A stretch of DNA of 63,844 nucleotides from an uncultured Ruminococcus sp. (GCA_902766885.1 CACXFS010000065.1:1-63844), one strand, 5' to 3'; shown: positions 1 to 9,536, counted from the stretch's first letter. The notes: a model not told the origin generated them from the sequence alone. A program made the numbers and translations.

Positions 1-8
1 CTGTTACA

Positions 9-74
9 CCTCTTTAGAGGTATGCTGGTAAAATGCCCTTCAGGGCTGTTATAAAACCACCGGCTTTGCCGGTG
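9..74. repeat. Cluster of three short perfect hairpins at the window edge
   Basis: Three small palindromes follow one another: CCTCTTTAGAGG (9-20), GCCCTTCAGGGC (35-46) and CACCGGCTTTGCCGGTG (58-74). They are not followed by a T-run, so they do not look like a simple terminator. Closely packed short hairpins of this kind occur at the ends of IS200/IS605-type elements and in REP-like or miniature elements. The element may continue left of the window. No transposase is visible here, so its identity is open. Confidence 0.5.
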
Positions 75-167
75 TGATATTTATTGTTGCGTCAAATTTT
101 CATATACGGTATATTTTGATTAACGCTCTAATATATTTATTATATAAAATCAAAAGGAGAGATAAAT

Positions 168-1697
168 ATGGAGTTTAATCAGGAGAACCGAACGTTTAGC
201 ACCCCTGTTACGGTGCTTGATACGGTTGCCGAACAGCTCGCAGACGTTGACCTTACTCTGCCCGATTATTGTCCGGATATTGAAAAAATTCTTAAATGCA
301 CCTTAACACCAAAAATCCAGTCAAAGAGCTTTTCGGGAGGTCAGCTCCAGATTGACGGTACTTGTGTTGTCAACGTAATGTATGTTGAGAGCATAAAAAA
401 GACAATCAGATGCTGTGAGCAAAGCGTCAATTTTTCGCAGAGCTTTTCAGTTAAGGAAACGCCCGATAACCCCGTAATTATTACAAAAACAAAATCAGAA
501 TACATAAACTGCCGTGCTTTAAGCCCAAGACGACTTGTTATGCACGGAGCTTTTTCGCTGTATGCAAAAGTGAAGTCAAGTTCAAAGACAAGTATTTACT
601 CGTCTAACGATTCAGGTATTGAATCGTTAAAGAAAAATGTCAGCTGCACCAATTTAAAATCACTTTGTCAGGAGCAGTTTAATGTTTGTGAAGATGTTTC
701 GGTTGCAGATAAGCCTGCAATTGAGTCAATAGTGCGCTCCTCAGTTGATGTAAGCCTGACCGATGCAAAGGCGGTAACGGGCAAGCTGATGATTAATGGA
801 GAAATCAATCTAAAGCTTCTTTACATTACCGATGTAGAGTCTGGTGAGATGGGAAAGATTGATTATCTTCTTCCGTTCAATCAGATTATTGACTGCGAAG
901 GAATTGATGAAAAAACAATTAATAATGTTGAATGTGACATTATGTCATATGATATAAGGCTCAAAAACGATATGCTTTCCGAAAAGCCCTCAATTGTTGT
1001 TGATATAATGCTGTGTGTGACCGAGGAAGGGTACTTAATTGATAACGAGGAAATAATCGTTGATACCTATTCAGTGTTCTGTGCTTCCAAGCCTGAGTTC
1101 GAACAGCTGTCAATTTTAAATGAGGTTGTACCTCTGAGCGAAACGCAGATGGAGAAATTTTCAGTTAAGGTTGACAACGGCAAAATCACTAAGGTACTTG
1201 ATATTTTCACTGACGGCGTTTCCTGTGAGCAGATAAATGCTGAAAACGGACTAAAAGCAGGCGGAAAAATTAATATCTGTATCCTTGCGCTCAACGAAGA
1301 AAGTATTCCAATAATAATCGAACGTACCTGCGATTACGAGCATACTTTTAATACCGCTTCCGATTTCAACACTTTGCGAAACATTCATCCGCACACATCA
1401 AGCATAAGTTATCGACTTGCCGATGATAATACAATTGAAGTCAGATGTGAATTAAAGCTTTGCGCCTGTGCAGAAAAGACAGAGCGTTTAAGAGCAGTAT
1501 GCGGTATGGAATTGTTTGAAGATAAGCCGATTGTTGCCGATAACTGCGCATTGACGTTGTATTTTGCAAAGCAGGGAGAAAGCCTGTGGGATATAGCAAA
1601 AACTCACAACACAAGGCTTGATTTACTGCTTTCGGAAAATTCTGCGGAAAATATTACGCTTGACAGCTCCCAGATGCTGTTGATTCCGAAAATATAG
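168..1697 (+). CDS. sipL: SipL-like SpoIVA-interacting spore coat morphogenesis protein (DUF3794 + LysM)
   Basis: The 509-residue protein consists of beta-rich DUF3794-type sequence over most of its length and ends in a LysM domain (about residues 463-508, with GESLWDIAKTHN and a terminal LLIPKI). This is the architecture of clostridial SipL, which binds SpoIVA through its LysM domain and is needed to attach the coat to the forespore in Clostridioides difficile. There is no signal peptide, as expected for a protein acting in the mother-cell cytosol. The start is fixed by AAAGGAGAG upstream. spoIVA follows after 10 bases, so the two are almost certainly co-transcribed, which supports the assignment. 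Other DUF3794-LysM proteins exist, so the name rests on architecture plus neighbour. Confidence 0.87.
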   Translation: MEFNQENRTFSTPVTVLDTVAEQLADVDLTLPDYCPDIEKILKCTLTPKIQSKSFSGGQLQIDGTCVVNVMYVESIKKTIRCCEQSVNFSQSFSVKETPDNPVIITKTKSEYINCRALSPRRLVMHGAFSLYAKVKSSSKTSIYSSNDSGIESLKKNVSCTNLKSLCQEQFNVCEDVSVADKPAIESIVRSSVDVSLTDAKAVTGKLMINGEINLKLLYITDVESGEMGKIDYLLPFNQIIDCEGIDEKTINNVECDIMSYDIRLKNDMLSEKPSIVVDIMLCVTEEGYLIDNEEIIVDTYSVFCASKPEFEQLSILNEVVPLSETQMEKFSVKVDNGKITKVLDIFTDGVSCEQINAENGLKAGGKINICILALNEESIPIIIERTCDYEHTFNTASDFNTLRNIHPHTSSISYRLADDNTIEVRCELKLCACAEKTERLRAVCGMELFEDKPIVADNCALTLYFAKQGESLWDIAKTHNTRLDLLLSENSAENITLDSSQMLLIPKI

Positions 1698-1707
1698 GAG
1701 GAAGACA

Positions 1708-3186
1708 ATGGAAGAGAGAAACGTATATCAGGATATTTCCAGACGTACTGACGGAGACGTATACATCGGAGTTGTCGGACCTGTAAGAACAGGTAAATCA
1801 ACATTTATCAAGCGTTTTATGGACTCACTTGTTCTTCCTAACATTAAGGATGAAAATATCTACAGAAGAACGGTTGATGAGCTTCCGCAGTCCTCGGCAG
1901 GCAGAACAATTATGACAACCGAACCGAAGTTTATTCCCGAAGAATCGGTTGAAATAAATCTCGGAAACAATACGACATTCAAAGTAAGAATGATTGACTG
2001 CGTAGGATATATTGTCAACAGCGCACTCGGCTACAGCGAAGAAGATATGCCGAGAATGGTAAAAACTCCGTGGTCTGATAAAGAAATACCGTTTGATGAT
2101 GCCGCTGAAATCGGCACAAAAAAGGTCATCACAGACCACTCCACAATCGGACTTGTAATAACAACCGACGGCTCATTCAGTGAAATTCCGAGAGAAGATT
2201 ACATCGAAAGCGAAAAGCGTGTAATTAACGAGCTCAGAGAAATCAATAAGCCCTTTATCGTCCTCTTAAACTCAACTGAGCCTGAGACTGAGCATACAAT
2301 CGCACTTGCGGCAGAAATGTCAAAGCAATATGAAGTTCCCGTATTGCCCGTTAGCTGTATGGAGCTAAGTGAAAACGAAATAAAAAGGATACTTGCACAG
2401 CTTTTATTTGAATTCCCGATTCGTGAAATCAAGGTTGATATTCCAAAGTGGGTTGTAAAGCTTGATAAAGAACATTGGCTTAAATCTGTAATTTTCAATT
2501 CAATCAAAGAGTCTGCAAAGAAAATTGAAAAAATCCGTGAAGTTCAGCAGACGATTCATGAGCTTTCAGAGTGCGAATACATCAATGATGCACGTCTTAC
2601 AAACCTTGACCTCGGCAGAGGAATAGCAACAATATCCGTAGGAATTGACACTTCACTGTTCTATAAGGTGCTTTCGGAAGAAACCGAAATAGAAATTAAA
2701 GATGAGTGCGAACTGCTTGAATGTATAAACAATCTTTCTAAAAAACAGAAAGAGTTTGATAAGATTGCTCAGGCTTATGAGCAGGTAAAGGAAACAGGCT
2801 ACGGAATCGTTATGCCCACAATCGACGAGCTCTCGCTCGAAGAACCGCAGATAATCAAGCAAAGCGGCAAGTACGGAATCAGGCTTAAGGCAAGCGCACC
2901 GTCAATTCATATGATGAGAGTAGAAACCAAAACCGAGGTAACGCCTATAGTCGGCTCGGAACAGCAGTCAGAGGAGCTTGTATCGTATCTGCTCAAAGAG
3001 TTTGAAGAAAATCCCGAAAAGATATGGGAGAGCAACATTTTCGGCAAGTCGGTACACGAGCTTGTAAACGAGGGCTTGCACAACAAGCTTTCCAGAATGC
3101 CGTCAGACGCTCGCAGAAGAATAGGGGAAACTATTGAAAAGATTATCAATGACGGCTGTAACGGTCTTATCTGTATAATTTTGTAA
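1708..3186 (+). CDS. spoIVA: Stage IV sporulation protein A, coat-basement ATPase
   Basis: SpoIVA polymerises on the outer forespore membrane in an ATP-dependent way and forms the platform for the coat. The 492-residue length is the family norm. A Walker A motif GPVRTGKST lies near residues 24-32, a Walker B-like MIDCVGY near 100, and the protein ends in the conserved hydrophobic tail with CNGLICIIL that targets the forespore surface. The ribosome site is AGGAGGAAGACA before ATG. It is the second gene of the sipL-spoIVA unit and is followed by a strong terminator. In other spore formers it is made in the mother cell under sigma E. I did not find a convincing sigma E promoter, only AT-rich candidates before sipL. 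Confidence 0.97.
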   Translation: MEERNVYQDISRRTDGDVYIGVVGPVRTGKSTFIKRFMDSLVLPNIKDENIYRRTVDELPQSSAGRTIMTTEPKFIPEESVEINLGNNTTFKVRMIDCVGYIVNSALGYSEEDMPRMVKTPWSDKEIPFDDAAEIGTKKVITDHSTIGLVITTDGSFSEIPREDYIESEKRVINELREINKPFIVLLNSTEPETEHTIALAAEMSKQYEVPVLPVSCMELSENEIKRILAQLLFEFPIREIKVDIPKWVVKLDKEHWLKSVIFNSIKESAKKIEKIREVQQTIHELSECEYINDARLTNLDLGRGIATISVGIDTSLFYKVLSEETEIEIKDECELLECINNLSKKQKEFDKIAQAYEQVKETGYGIVMPTIDELSLEEPQIIKQSGKYGIRLKASAPSIHMMRVETKTEVTPIVGSEQQSEELVSYLLKEFEENPEKIWESNIFGKSVHELVNEGLHNKLSRMPSDARRRIGETIEKIINDGCNGLICIIL

Positions 3187-3194
3187 TAAAAATA

Positions 3195-3233
3195 AAAGTG
3201 CTGCTGCAAATTAACTGCAACAGCACTTTTTTA
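3195..3233 (+). terminator. Terminator of the sipL-spoIVA unit
   Basis: A hairpin with stem AAGTGCTG-TGCA pairing with TGCA-CAGCACTT (one internal mismatch) is followed by a run of T. It begins 9 bases after the spoIVA stop. Confidence 0.85.
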
Positions 3234-3256
3234 CTTTATTGAAAATTGCTCCGAAA

Positions 3257-3322
3257 CGGTCGGGCAAAGAAAGTTTGATAATATCAACCTGTCTGCTCGA
3301 TTTGCGTGTCGAGGCACTCGAC
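3257..3322 (-). repeat. Dispersed element copy A (core GTCGAGTGCCTCGACAC)
   Basis: The 17-base core occupies 3306-3322 on the minus strand, just after the thiC stop. The core is itself a hairpin (GTCGAG, TGC, CTCGAC). The flank to its 3' side on the minus strand resembles that of the copy at 53782: both carry a GGCAGATTGAT-like or GACAGGTTGAT stretch, then AAAC, then TTGYCCRACC. Another core copy lies at 13434. Confidence 0.6.
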
Positions 3323-3332
3323 TCAAATTTAA

Positions 3333-4637
3333 TTATAAAATATCAATATGCTCTCCGTTAAGAGCCTTGTTCATACTTCTTACTGCGCAGAATTTTCCGC
3401 ACATTGAACAGGTGTCGTCGTGCTCGGGTTTTCTGTCGTCACGAATCTTCTTGGCTGTTTCGGGGTCAATTGCACATTCCCACTGTTCCTCCCAGTTAAG
3501 TTTTCTTCTCGCATCAGCCATCTTATCATCAATTTCTCTTGCTCCTCTTACGCCCTTTGCAATGTCTGCGGCGTGAGCGGCAATTTTTGATGCGATAATT
3601 CCCTGTTTAACGTCCTCAACATTCGGTAATGCAAGATGTTCGGCAGGAGTTACATAGCAGAGGAAAGCCGCACCCGAAGCCGCCGCTATTGCTCCGCCTA
3701 TAGCGGAAGTAATGTGGTCATAACCCGGTGCAATATCAGTAACAAGTGGTCCGAGAACATAGAACGGAGCACCGTTGCAGATTGTATTCTGAATCTTCAT
3801 ATTTGCCGCAATCTGATCCATAGGCATATGTCCGGGACCTTCAACCATAACCTGAACGTCCTTTGCCCACGCACGCTTTGTAAGCTCGCCGAGTCTTACA
3901 AGTTCCTCAATCTGGCAAACGTCGCTTGCATCAGCAAGACAACCGGGGCGGCAGGCGTCACCAAGAGAGATTGTAACATCATACTCACGGCAGATGTCGA
4001 GAATTTCATCGTAATATTCATAGAACGGATTTTCGTTGCCCGTCATACACATCCACGCAAAAACAAGTGAGCCTCCGCGTGAAACAATATTCATCTTCCT
4101 TTTATGCTTCTTAATCTGTTCAATTGTTTTTCGTGTAATTCCGCAGTGGAGCGTTACAAAGTCAACACCGTCCTGTGCGTGAAGTCTTACAACGTCAATA
4201 AAATCCTGCGCTGTGAGCGTGTCAAGGTCACGCTGATAGTGAATAACAGAATCGTAAACAGGCACTGTACCTATCATTGCAGGACATTCGCTTGTCAGCT
4301 TTCTTCTGAAAGGTATTGTGTCGCCGTGAGAGGACAAGTCCATAATTGCGTGAGCACCCATATTTACGGCTTCCATTACCTTCTGCATTTCAATGTTATA
4401 GTCCTTGCAGTCACGAGAAACGCCGAGATTTACGTTGATTTTCGTGCTCAGCATTGAGCCGACGCCCTGTGGGTCAATGCAGGTATGGAGCTTGTTTGCG
4501 CAGATTACAACCTTTCCCTGTGCAACAAGCGGCATAAGCTCATCAACCGTCATTCGCTCTTTTTCAGCAACGGCTTCAAGCTCCTTTGTAACGATTCCTT
4601 TTTTTGCGGCTTCCATTTGTGTAGCATATTCTCTCAT
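3333..4637 (-). CDS. thiC: Phosphomethylpyrimidine synthase ThiC (radical SAM)
   Basis: ThiC converts aminoimidazole ribotide into hydroxymethylpyrimidine phosphate, the pyrimidine half of thiamin. The 434-residue length fits the short anaerobe/archaeal-type ThiC. The C-terminal cluster motif reads [12 protein letters not shown] (the CX2CX4C unique to ThiC), and [13 protein letters not shown] is a family signature. It is the last gene of the thiamin operon, 16 bases after thiD, and so lies under the TPP riboswitch more than 4 kb upstream. Its substrate comes from purine synthesis, so no extra pathway gene is required nearby. Confidence 0.97.
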   Translation of the reverse strand: MREYATQMEAAKKGIVTKELEAVAEKERMTVDELMPLVAQGKVVICANKLHTCIDPQGVGSMLSTKINVNLGVSRDCKDYNIEMQKVMEAVNMGAHAIMDLSSHGDTIPFRRKLTSECPAMIGTVPVYDSVIHYQRDLDTLTAQDFIDVVRLHAQDGVDFVTLHCGITRKTIEQIKKHKRKMNIVSRGGSLVFAWMCMTGNENPFYEYYDEILDICREYDVTISLGDACRPGCLADASDVCQIEELVRLGELTKRAWAKDVQVMVEGPGHMPMDQIAANMKIQNTICNGAPFYVLGPLVTDIAPGYDHITSAIGGAIAAASGAAFLCYVTPAEHLALPNVEDVKQGIIASKIAAHAADIAKGVRGAREIDDKMADARRKLNWEEQWECAIDPETAKKIRDDRKPEHDDTCSMCGKFCAVRSMNKALNGEHIDIL

Positions 4638-4653
4638 TTTATCAGACCTTTCC

Positions 4654-5454
4654 TTATATTATTTTATAGTTGTGGGCAAGAGGACCGCTGCCTTTTCCAA
4701 GGTCAAGTCCTGCACTTATTGCACCTGTCAGATATTCCTTTGCAAGCCTTACAGATTCTTCAACCCTCTTACCAAGAGCAAGATAGCTTGCAATAGCACT
4801 TGACAGAGTACAACCCGTCCCGTGTGTATTCGGATTATCAATTTTTACACTTTCAAACCACATTAAAATTCCATTATGGAATAAAACGTCGTTTGAATCC
4901 TCAACGCTGTGACCGCCTTTGCAGAGTACCGAACAGTCGTATTTTTCACCGATTTTTCTGCAAACGGTTTCCATATCAGCTCTTGTATGAATTTTCATTT
5001 CTCCGAGAATTTCTGCTTCGGGAATGTTTGGAGTGATTATGTCAGCAATAGGGAAGAGAAGTTCTTTTAAAGAATTAACGGCATCCTCTTTAATAAGTTT
5101 TGAACCGCTTGTTGAAACCATAACGGGGTCAACTACAATATTTTTTGCATTGTGTTTTTTTAAGGTATCGGCAATTACTGTAATCAGCTTTGAATCCGAC
5201 AACATACCTGTTTTAACAGCATCGGGAAAAATATCAGTGAATATGCAGTCAAGCTGTTTTTGCAGAAATTCGGGACTTACTTCGAAAATATCAGAAACTC
5301 CTATAGTGTTTTGAGCAGTGAGAGCAGTAATTGCACTCATTCCGTACACACCAATACAGCACATTGTTTTTAAATCAGCCTGAATACCTGCGCCTCCGCT
5401 TGAGTCACTTCCTGCAATAGTAAGTGCTGTTTTCATCCTGAGGTTATTTTCCAT
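4654..5454 (-). CDS. thiD: Hydroxymethylpyrimidine/phosphomethylpyrimidine kinase ThiD
   Basis: This ribokinase-fold enzyme phosphorylates HMP and HMP-P to HMP-PP for ThiE. The 266 residues include the N-terminal [17 protein letters not shown] signature, DPVMVSTSG near residue 118, and the anion-hole segment [16 protein letters not shown] with its catalytic base. GGAGG six bases before the ATG fixes the start. The start overlaps the thiE stop by 11 bases, which points to translational coupling. It is full length with no missing key residues. Confidence 0.96.
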   Translation of the reverse strand: MENNLRMKTALTIAGSDSSGGAGIQADLKTMCCIGVYGMSAITALTAQNTIGVSDIFEVSPEFLQKQLDCIFTDIFPDAVKTGMLSDSKLITVIADTLKKHNAKNIVVDPVMVSTSGSKLIKEDAVNSLKELLFPIADIITPNIPEAEILGEMKIHTRADMETVCRKIGEKYDCSVLCKGGHSVEDSNDVLFHNGILMWFESVKIDNPNTHGTGCTLSSAIASYLALGKRVEESVRLAKEYLTGAISAGLDLGKGSGPLAHNYKII

Positions 5455-6691
5455 TTACAACCTCCTCAATTTTCTTTCTTAATTCTAATGTAGAATTATA
5501 AATATCTTTTTCAGCAAAAATTCCGCTAACAACAGCAACACCTGAAATACCTGTTCCTCTAAGTTCTGAAACATTTTTCTTTGTAATTCCTCCGATTGCA
5601 GTAACGGGAATTTTAACGCTCTCACAAATTTCCTTTAGAGTTTCAAAGCTCATTTTAACAGCATCGCTTTTTGTACTTGTCCCGAAAACTGCGCCGCTGC
5701 CGACATAATCAGCGCCTTCTTTTTCAGCTTTAACAGCCTGTTCTTTAGTTCTTGCAGTTGCACCGATTATTTTGCCGTTACCAAGAATATCTCTTGCTCT
5801 TGCTAAGCTCATATCGCCCTGACCAAGGTGCACACCCTCTGCATTGACTGCCTTTGCAACCTCAACATTATCATTGATAATAAGCGGAACGTTGTATTTT
5901 TGGCAAAGTGAGTGTATTTTTTCAGCTTCTTTGCAAAAAGAATCAAAATCAAGATTCTTTTCACGCAGTTGAATAAGTGTTACACCGCCCTTTAAAGCAA
6001 GCTCAACATCTTCTTCAAGAGTTCTGCCGTTAAGCCAATGCCTGTCTGTGACAGCATAGAGCAAATATTTATTTCTGTAAGTTTTCATAGAATAACTATC
6101 CTTTATTTCTTTTACAAGCACTTGTGGATTGTCGCGTTTCATAAGTGCAGACATAACGCAGACACCTGTAAAATTCTTGCAATTTAGAGCACATAATTCT
6201 GAAACAGAATTATTATCAATCCCTCCGATAGCGTAAACAGGTATTTTTACTGTGTTGCACACATCTTTTAAAAAATTAATTCCACGAGGTGCAAGTCCTT
6301 TTTTACAGTCGGTTGTAAAAATATGACCGGCAATTATGTAATCAGCTCCGGATTTTTCAGCAAGTACAGCGTCCTCTACAGAGTGTACGGAAGTACCTAT
6401 GCTTGCAAAATCATTGTGAAGATTATTTAATGAAATGAACTTTGAAAAAGGAAGCTGAATATTTCTGATTCCGAGTTTTTTTGCAACATCAATAAAGTTG
6501 TGAATAATCAGATTTTTACCGTATTTATCGCAAATTTCTTGAACACTTTTTGCAAGAATAAAATATTCTTCTTCCGATAAATCCTTTTCACGCAGGATAA
6601 TCGCTTCTGCTTCACTTTTTGCAATCATTTCAATTGACTGTAAAAAATTATTGCTTTGTTGTCTTGCGCTTACGCATATAACCTTAAACAT
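5444..6691 (-). CDS. thiE: TenI-ThiE fusion: thiazole tautomerase + thiamin-phosphate synthase
   Basis: Two complete TIM-barrel domains of the ThiE/TenI family lie in one 415-residue chain. The N-terminal half (about residues 1-200) carries AGHIFTTDCKKGL and PVYAIGGI, matching TenI thiazole tautomerase, including the His of the GHxF motif. The C-terminal half (about 205-415) carries LIQLREKN, INDNVEVA, GVHLGQGD and GADYVGSGAVF, matching ThiE, which joins HMP-PP and the thiazole phosphate. TenI aromatises the ThiG product, so the fusion links two consecutive steps. I place the start at ATG 6691, with GAGTGA upstream. A GTG at 6703 is also open, and both overlap the end of thiH. Confidence 0.9.
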   Translation of the reverse strand: MFKVICVSARQQSNNFLQSIEMIAKSEAEAIILREKDLSEEEYFILAKSVQEICDKYGKNLIIHNFIDVAKKLGIRNIQLPFSKFISLNNLHNDFASIGTSVHSVEDAVLAEKSGADYIIAGHIFTTDCKKGLAPRGINFLKDVCNTVKIPVYAIGGIDNNSVSELCALNCKNFTGVCVMSALMKRDNPQVLVKEIKDSYSMKTYRNKYLLYAVTDRHWLNGRTLEEDVELALKGGVTLIQLREKNLDFDSFCKEAEKIHSLCQKYNVPLIINDNVEVAKAVNAEGVHLGQGDMSLARARDILGNGKIIGATARTKEQAVKAEKEGADYVGSGAVFGTSTKSDAVKMSFETLKEICESVKIPVTAIGGITKKNVSELRGTGISGVAVVSGIFAEKDIYNSTLELRKKIEEVVNGK

Positions 6692-7838
6692 AGATATAGT
6701 CACTCATTACAGGTTGCATACCGTTTTTACAAAGTGCGTCGTATACTTCCTTAACATTTCGTCCGTCGGAGATTTCAAACTGTTCGTCGCCCTTTTTCTT
6801 ACCGTCGCTGTGACCGCCGATTCCGACATCAACTCCTGCCGAAATTTTAGTAGCGGCAATCTGAACAATGTTATCACGAAAGCGTTGACATTCTCGTGTT
6901 GAAATTGTTATGCTTGAAAACGGCATAAACAGTCTGTATGCGCAGATAACCTGCAAGAGCTGTGGCTCGTGAACATCTTTCGGATTAATTTTATCATTGT
7001 TTATAATCGGTCTTAATCTCGGACATGAGAAAGCAATCTCAGCGTGTGGATATTTTCTCTGAATAAGGTATGCGTGAATTCCCGTAGCAAAGGCATCCTT
7101 TCTGAAATCCGAAAGTCCTAAAAGTGCCGCAAAACCAACACCTCTCATTCCGCCCATAAGCGCACGTTCCTGTGTTTCAAGGCGATATGGGAAAACTCGC
7201 TTGTGACCTGCAAGGTGCAGTGTTTCGTACTTGTCGGAATTGTATGTTTCCTGAAAAACGGTGACGTAATCTGCACCGCATTTCTGAACATAGCTGTACT
7301 CGTCGCTGTTCATCGGATAAACCTCAAGCCCTACTACCTTAAAATATTTTCTTGCAATCTTACACGCTTCGCCTATGTACTCAACATCACTCATTTTCTT
7401 GCTTTCACCTGTGAGCAAAAGTACCTCCTGCAAGCCTGTTTTTGCAATTGCCTGCATTTCCTTTTCAATTTCTTCGTAATTGAGCTTTGCACGGTGAATT
7501 TTATTGTGACAGTTAAAGCCGCAGTAAATACAGTAGTTTTCGCAGTAGTTTGAAATATAAAGCGGAGTGAACATATTTATTGAATTTCCGAAGTGCTTTC
7601 TTGTTTCAGCCTGTGCCTGCTGTGCAATATCCTCTAAAAAAGGCAAAGCGGCAGGGGAAAGCAGAGCCTTGAAATCTTCAATAGTCTTAGTTTCGTGCTC
7701 AAGAGCCTGACGAACATCGTTTTCAGTGTATTTATCAGGCTCATAGTCATTCATAGCTTCGATAACCTTGTCTTTTATGTCTGAATCAATCTGTTCCATA
7801 TCAGGCAGATATTCCATATGATTAGTTCTGTTTTCCAT
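6684..7838 (-). CDS. thiH: 2-iminoacetate synthase ThiH (radical SAM tyrosine lyase)
   Basis: ThiH cleaves tyrosine to dehydroglycine (2-iminoacetate) and p-cresol under anaerobic conditions and supplies ThiG. The cluster motif CENYCIYCGF (CX3CX2C) follows the LYISNYC segment at about residue 80. The family-typical stretch GFAALLGLSDFRKDAFATG is present. The chosen ATG has GAGG six bases upstream. A TTG at 7850 overlapping the thiG stop would add four residues and has no better ribosome site. Use of ThiH rather than the oxygen-dependent glycine oxidase ThiO agrees with an anaerobic lifestyle. Confidence 0.96.
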   Translation of the reverse strand: MENRTNHMEYLPDMEQIDSDIKDKVIEAMNDYEPDKYTENDVRQALEHETKTIEDFKALLSPAALPFLEDIAQQAQAETRKHFGNSINMFTPLYISNYCENYCIYCGFNCHNKIHRAKLNYEEIEKEMQAIAKTGLQEVLLLTGESKKMSDVEYIGEACKIARKYFKVVGLEVYPMNSDEYSYVQKCGADYVTVFQETYNSDKYETLHLAGHKRVFPYRLETQERALMGGMRGVGFAALLGLSDFRKDAFATGIHAYLIQRKYPHAEIAFSCPRLRPIINNDKINPKDVHEPQLLQVICAYRLFMPFSSITISTRECQRFRDNIVQIAATKISAGVDVGIGGHSDGKKKGDEQFEISDGRNVKEVYDALCKNGMQPVMSDYIYV

Positions 7839-7846
7839 TTTCAGCC

Positions 7847-8617
7847 TCAATTCTCAAGAAATCCCGTAAGCGGTGAAGAAGCAGAAGCACCTTTATCAAT
7901 AACTCTGCCAAGTCCCGAAATATATGCCTGTCTGCCTGCTTCAATTGCTTTTTTGAAGGCCTCAGCCATCTGCGGAATATCACCTGCCGTTGCGATTGCA
8001 GTGTTAGCCATAACAGCCGCTGCACCCATCTCCATAGCCTCGCAGGCCTGAGACGGTCTGCCGATACCTGCGTCAACAATAATCGGCAAATCAATTTCAT
8101 CAATCAGGATTTTAATAAATTCCTTTGTGCATATTCCCTTGTTAGAGCCGATTGGCGCACCGAGCGGCATAATTGAAGCCGCTCCTGCATCACGAAGACT
8201 TCTTGCAACATTCAAATCAGGGTACATATAAGGCATAACTACAAAGCCCTCTTTTGCAAGAATTTCTGTAGCCTTAATTGTTTCGTAGTTATCGGGCAGA
8301 AGATATTTTGAATCCTTGATAACTTCGATTTTAATAAAGTCGCCACATCCGACTTCTCTTGCAAGGTGTGCAATTCTGACAGCCTCGTCAGCATTTCTTG
8401 CACCCGATGTGTTCGGTAAAAGCGTGACATTTTCGGGAATGTAGTCAAGAATATTTGCAACATTTCCCGTTGCGGCACGTCTGAGTGCAAGTGTGATAAT
8501 CTCTGCACCTGCGTTTTCAACAGCCGCTTTTATAAGGTCAAGAGAATATTTGCCCGAGCCTAAAATAAAGCGTGAGCTGAATTCGTGCCCTCCGATAATC
8601 AGTTTGTCATTTTCCAT
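7847..8617 (-). CDS. thiG: Thiazole synthase ThiG
   Basis: ThiG condenses deoxyxylulose phosphate, 2-iminoacetate and ThiS thiocarboxylate sulfur into the thiazole. It is a 256-residue TIM barrel with FILGSGKY near the start, the [15 protein letters not shown] segment, [10 protein letters not shown], and [19 protein letters not shown], all family hallmarks. AAGGAAGTAAGGA before ATG 8617 decides the start. Two ATGs further upstream (8638, 8641) overlap the thiF stop and would add eight residues without homology. It sits between thiF and thiH, its two functional partners. Confidence 0.96.
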   Translation of the reverse strand: MENDKLIIGGHEFSSRFILGSGKYSLDLIKAAVENAGAEIITLALRRAATGNVANILDYIPENVTLLPNTSGARNADEAVRIAHLAREVGCGDFIKIEVIKDSKYLLPDNYETIKATEILAKEGFVVMPYMYPDLNVARSLRDAGAASIMPLGAPIGSNKGICTKEFIKILIDEIDLPIIVDAGIGRPSQACEAMEMGAAAVMANTAIATAGDIPQMAEAFKKAIEAGRQAYISGLGRVIDKGASASSPLTGFLEN

Positions 8618-8630
8618 TTCCTTACTTCCT

Positions 8631-9275
8631 TTATACATCATATTTTCCGAGAATTAACCGTAAAATAGTGTTCGCCTGATGAGCGGCACATATTGTAACT
8701 CTCGGTGACATCAGACCGTTGCCCTTAACTGCACCGCTTGTTTCATCACCGCAGAGGTAAAAACGGTCTGTAATTTTTCTTGTGATTATTGTGTTTGATT
8801 TTTCAGTGCCTGCCATACCCGAAGCGGCAACTATGTATGCATCTTTCCTCGTTTCAAGAATGTGGTTTACAAGCATAGCCTTGCAGTCGGGGTTGTCGAA
8901 CGCTTCACAAATAATATTATCATCTTTAAAAAGCGTATCAATGTTATCTTCTGTCACCTTAATGCAGTCGGTAATTACGTTTATGTACGGATTAATTCTG
9001 CTGATTTCATCTTTAATAGCGTCAGTCTTATACATTCCGAGATGACAGATAAAATACTGCTGGCGATTAAGGTTACTTAAATCCACCTCATCAAAATCAA
9101 TCAAATGAAGTGTTCCTACACCTGCTCTGGCAAGCATAAGTGCAATGTTTGAGCCTAATCCGCCAAGTCCTGCAACAGCAACACGAGCATTTTTCAGCTT
9201 TTCAAAAACTTCCTGTGTATGTCTCATTGAAAGTACACTATCAATTTCACTTTTGTCGGGAATTTTAGTATTCAT
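8631..9275 (-). CDS. thiF: ThiS adenylyltransferase ThiF
   Basis: This E1-like enzyme adenylates the C-terminal GlyGly of ThiS so that sulfur can be loaded. The nucleotide-binding motif [19 protein letters not shown] begins near residue 37, and [15 protein letters not shown] follows with the conserved Asp, Asn and Arg. At 214 residues it is of the short clostridial type. I see no CX2C zinc pairs like those of E. coli ThiF, which is usual in this short group. It begins two bases after the thiS stop. Confidence 0.94.
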   Translation of the reverse strand: MNTKIPDKSEIDSVLSMRHTQEVFEKLKNARVAVAGLGGLGSNIALMLARAGVGTLHLIDFDEVDLSNLNRQQYFICHLGMYKTDAIKDEISRINPYINVITDCIKVTEDNIDTLFKDDNIICEAFDNPDCKAMLVNHILETRKDAYIVAASGMAGTEKSNTIITRKITDRFYLCGDETSGAVKGNGLMSPRVTICAAHQANTILRLILGKYDV

Positions 9276-9277
9276 AA

Positions 9278-9472
9278 TCAGCCTCCTCCGACAAAATTTA
9301 CAATTTCAACTACGTCGCCGTCTTTTAAAACAGTATTGCTGTACTGTGACTTCGGCAGTATTTCTCCGTTTAATTCAACGGCAATTCTTTGCGGATTGAT
9401 TCCGTTTTCTTCAAGAAAAGAAGAAAGCTTAATCTTGTTTTTTTCGATTTTTTCACCGTTAATGCAAATCAA
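9278..9472 (-). CDS. thiS: Sulfur carrier protein ThiS (TTG start)
   Basis: ThiS is the small ubiquitin-like carrier whose C-terminal glycines are adenylated by ThiF and thiocarboxylated to feed ThiG. The 64-residue protein ends in VVEIVNFVGGG, carrying the required terminal GlyGly. The start is a TTG seven bases after GGAGG. The longer reading frame from 9514 would run through the riboswitch terminator and is rejected. It is the first gene of the thiamin operon. Confidence 0.92.
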   Translation of the reverse strand: MICINGEKIEKNKIKLSSFLEENGINPQRIAVELNGEILPKSQYSNTVLKDGDVVEIVNFVGGG

Positions 9473-9486
9473 TTTTATACCTCCAA

Positions 9487-9521
9487 ACAAAAAACGAAGT
9501 ATGCCAAAAGACACACTTCGT
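9487..9521 (-). terminator. Riboswitch-controlled intrinsic terminator before thiS
   Basis: On the minus strand, ACGAAGTGTG pairs with CATACTTCGT (one G-U pair) around an eight-base loop and runs directly into TTTTTTG. It lies between the TPP aptamer and the thiS ribosome site, where an expression-platform terminator is expected. Confidence 0.88.
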
Positions 9522-9536
9522 AAAATTACAATTTAA

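Noticed and set aside
9..74. CRISPR repeats
   Set aside because: The three hairpins differ in sequence and are not separated by regular spacers. No Cas gene is present anywhere in the window.
102..140. Sigma E promoter before sipL
   Set aside because: Stretches such as GGTATATT and AATATATT are suggestive but do not match both boxes at the correct spacing well enough to call.
168..1697. Cell-wall LysM hydrolase
   Set aside because: No signal peptide or catalytic domain; DUF3794 content and adjacency to spoIVA point to SipL.
3636..4457. Plus-strand frames inside thiC and other frames opposite annotated genes
   Set aside because: They lie wholly antisense to genes with clear family motifs, lack ribosome sites and show shadow-type composition.
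9473..9514. ATG start for thiS at 9514
   Set aside because: It would translate the riboswitch terminator. The thiS homology begins at the TTG that follows GGAGG.
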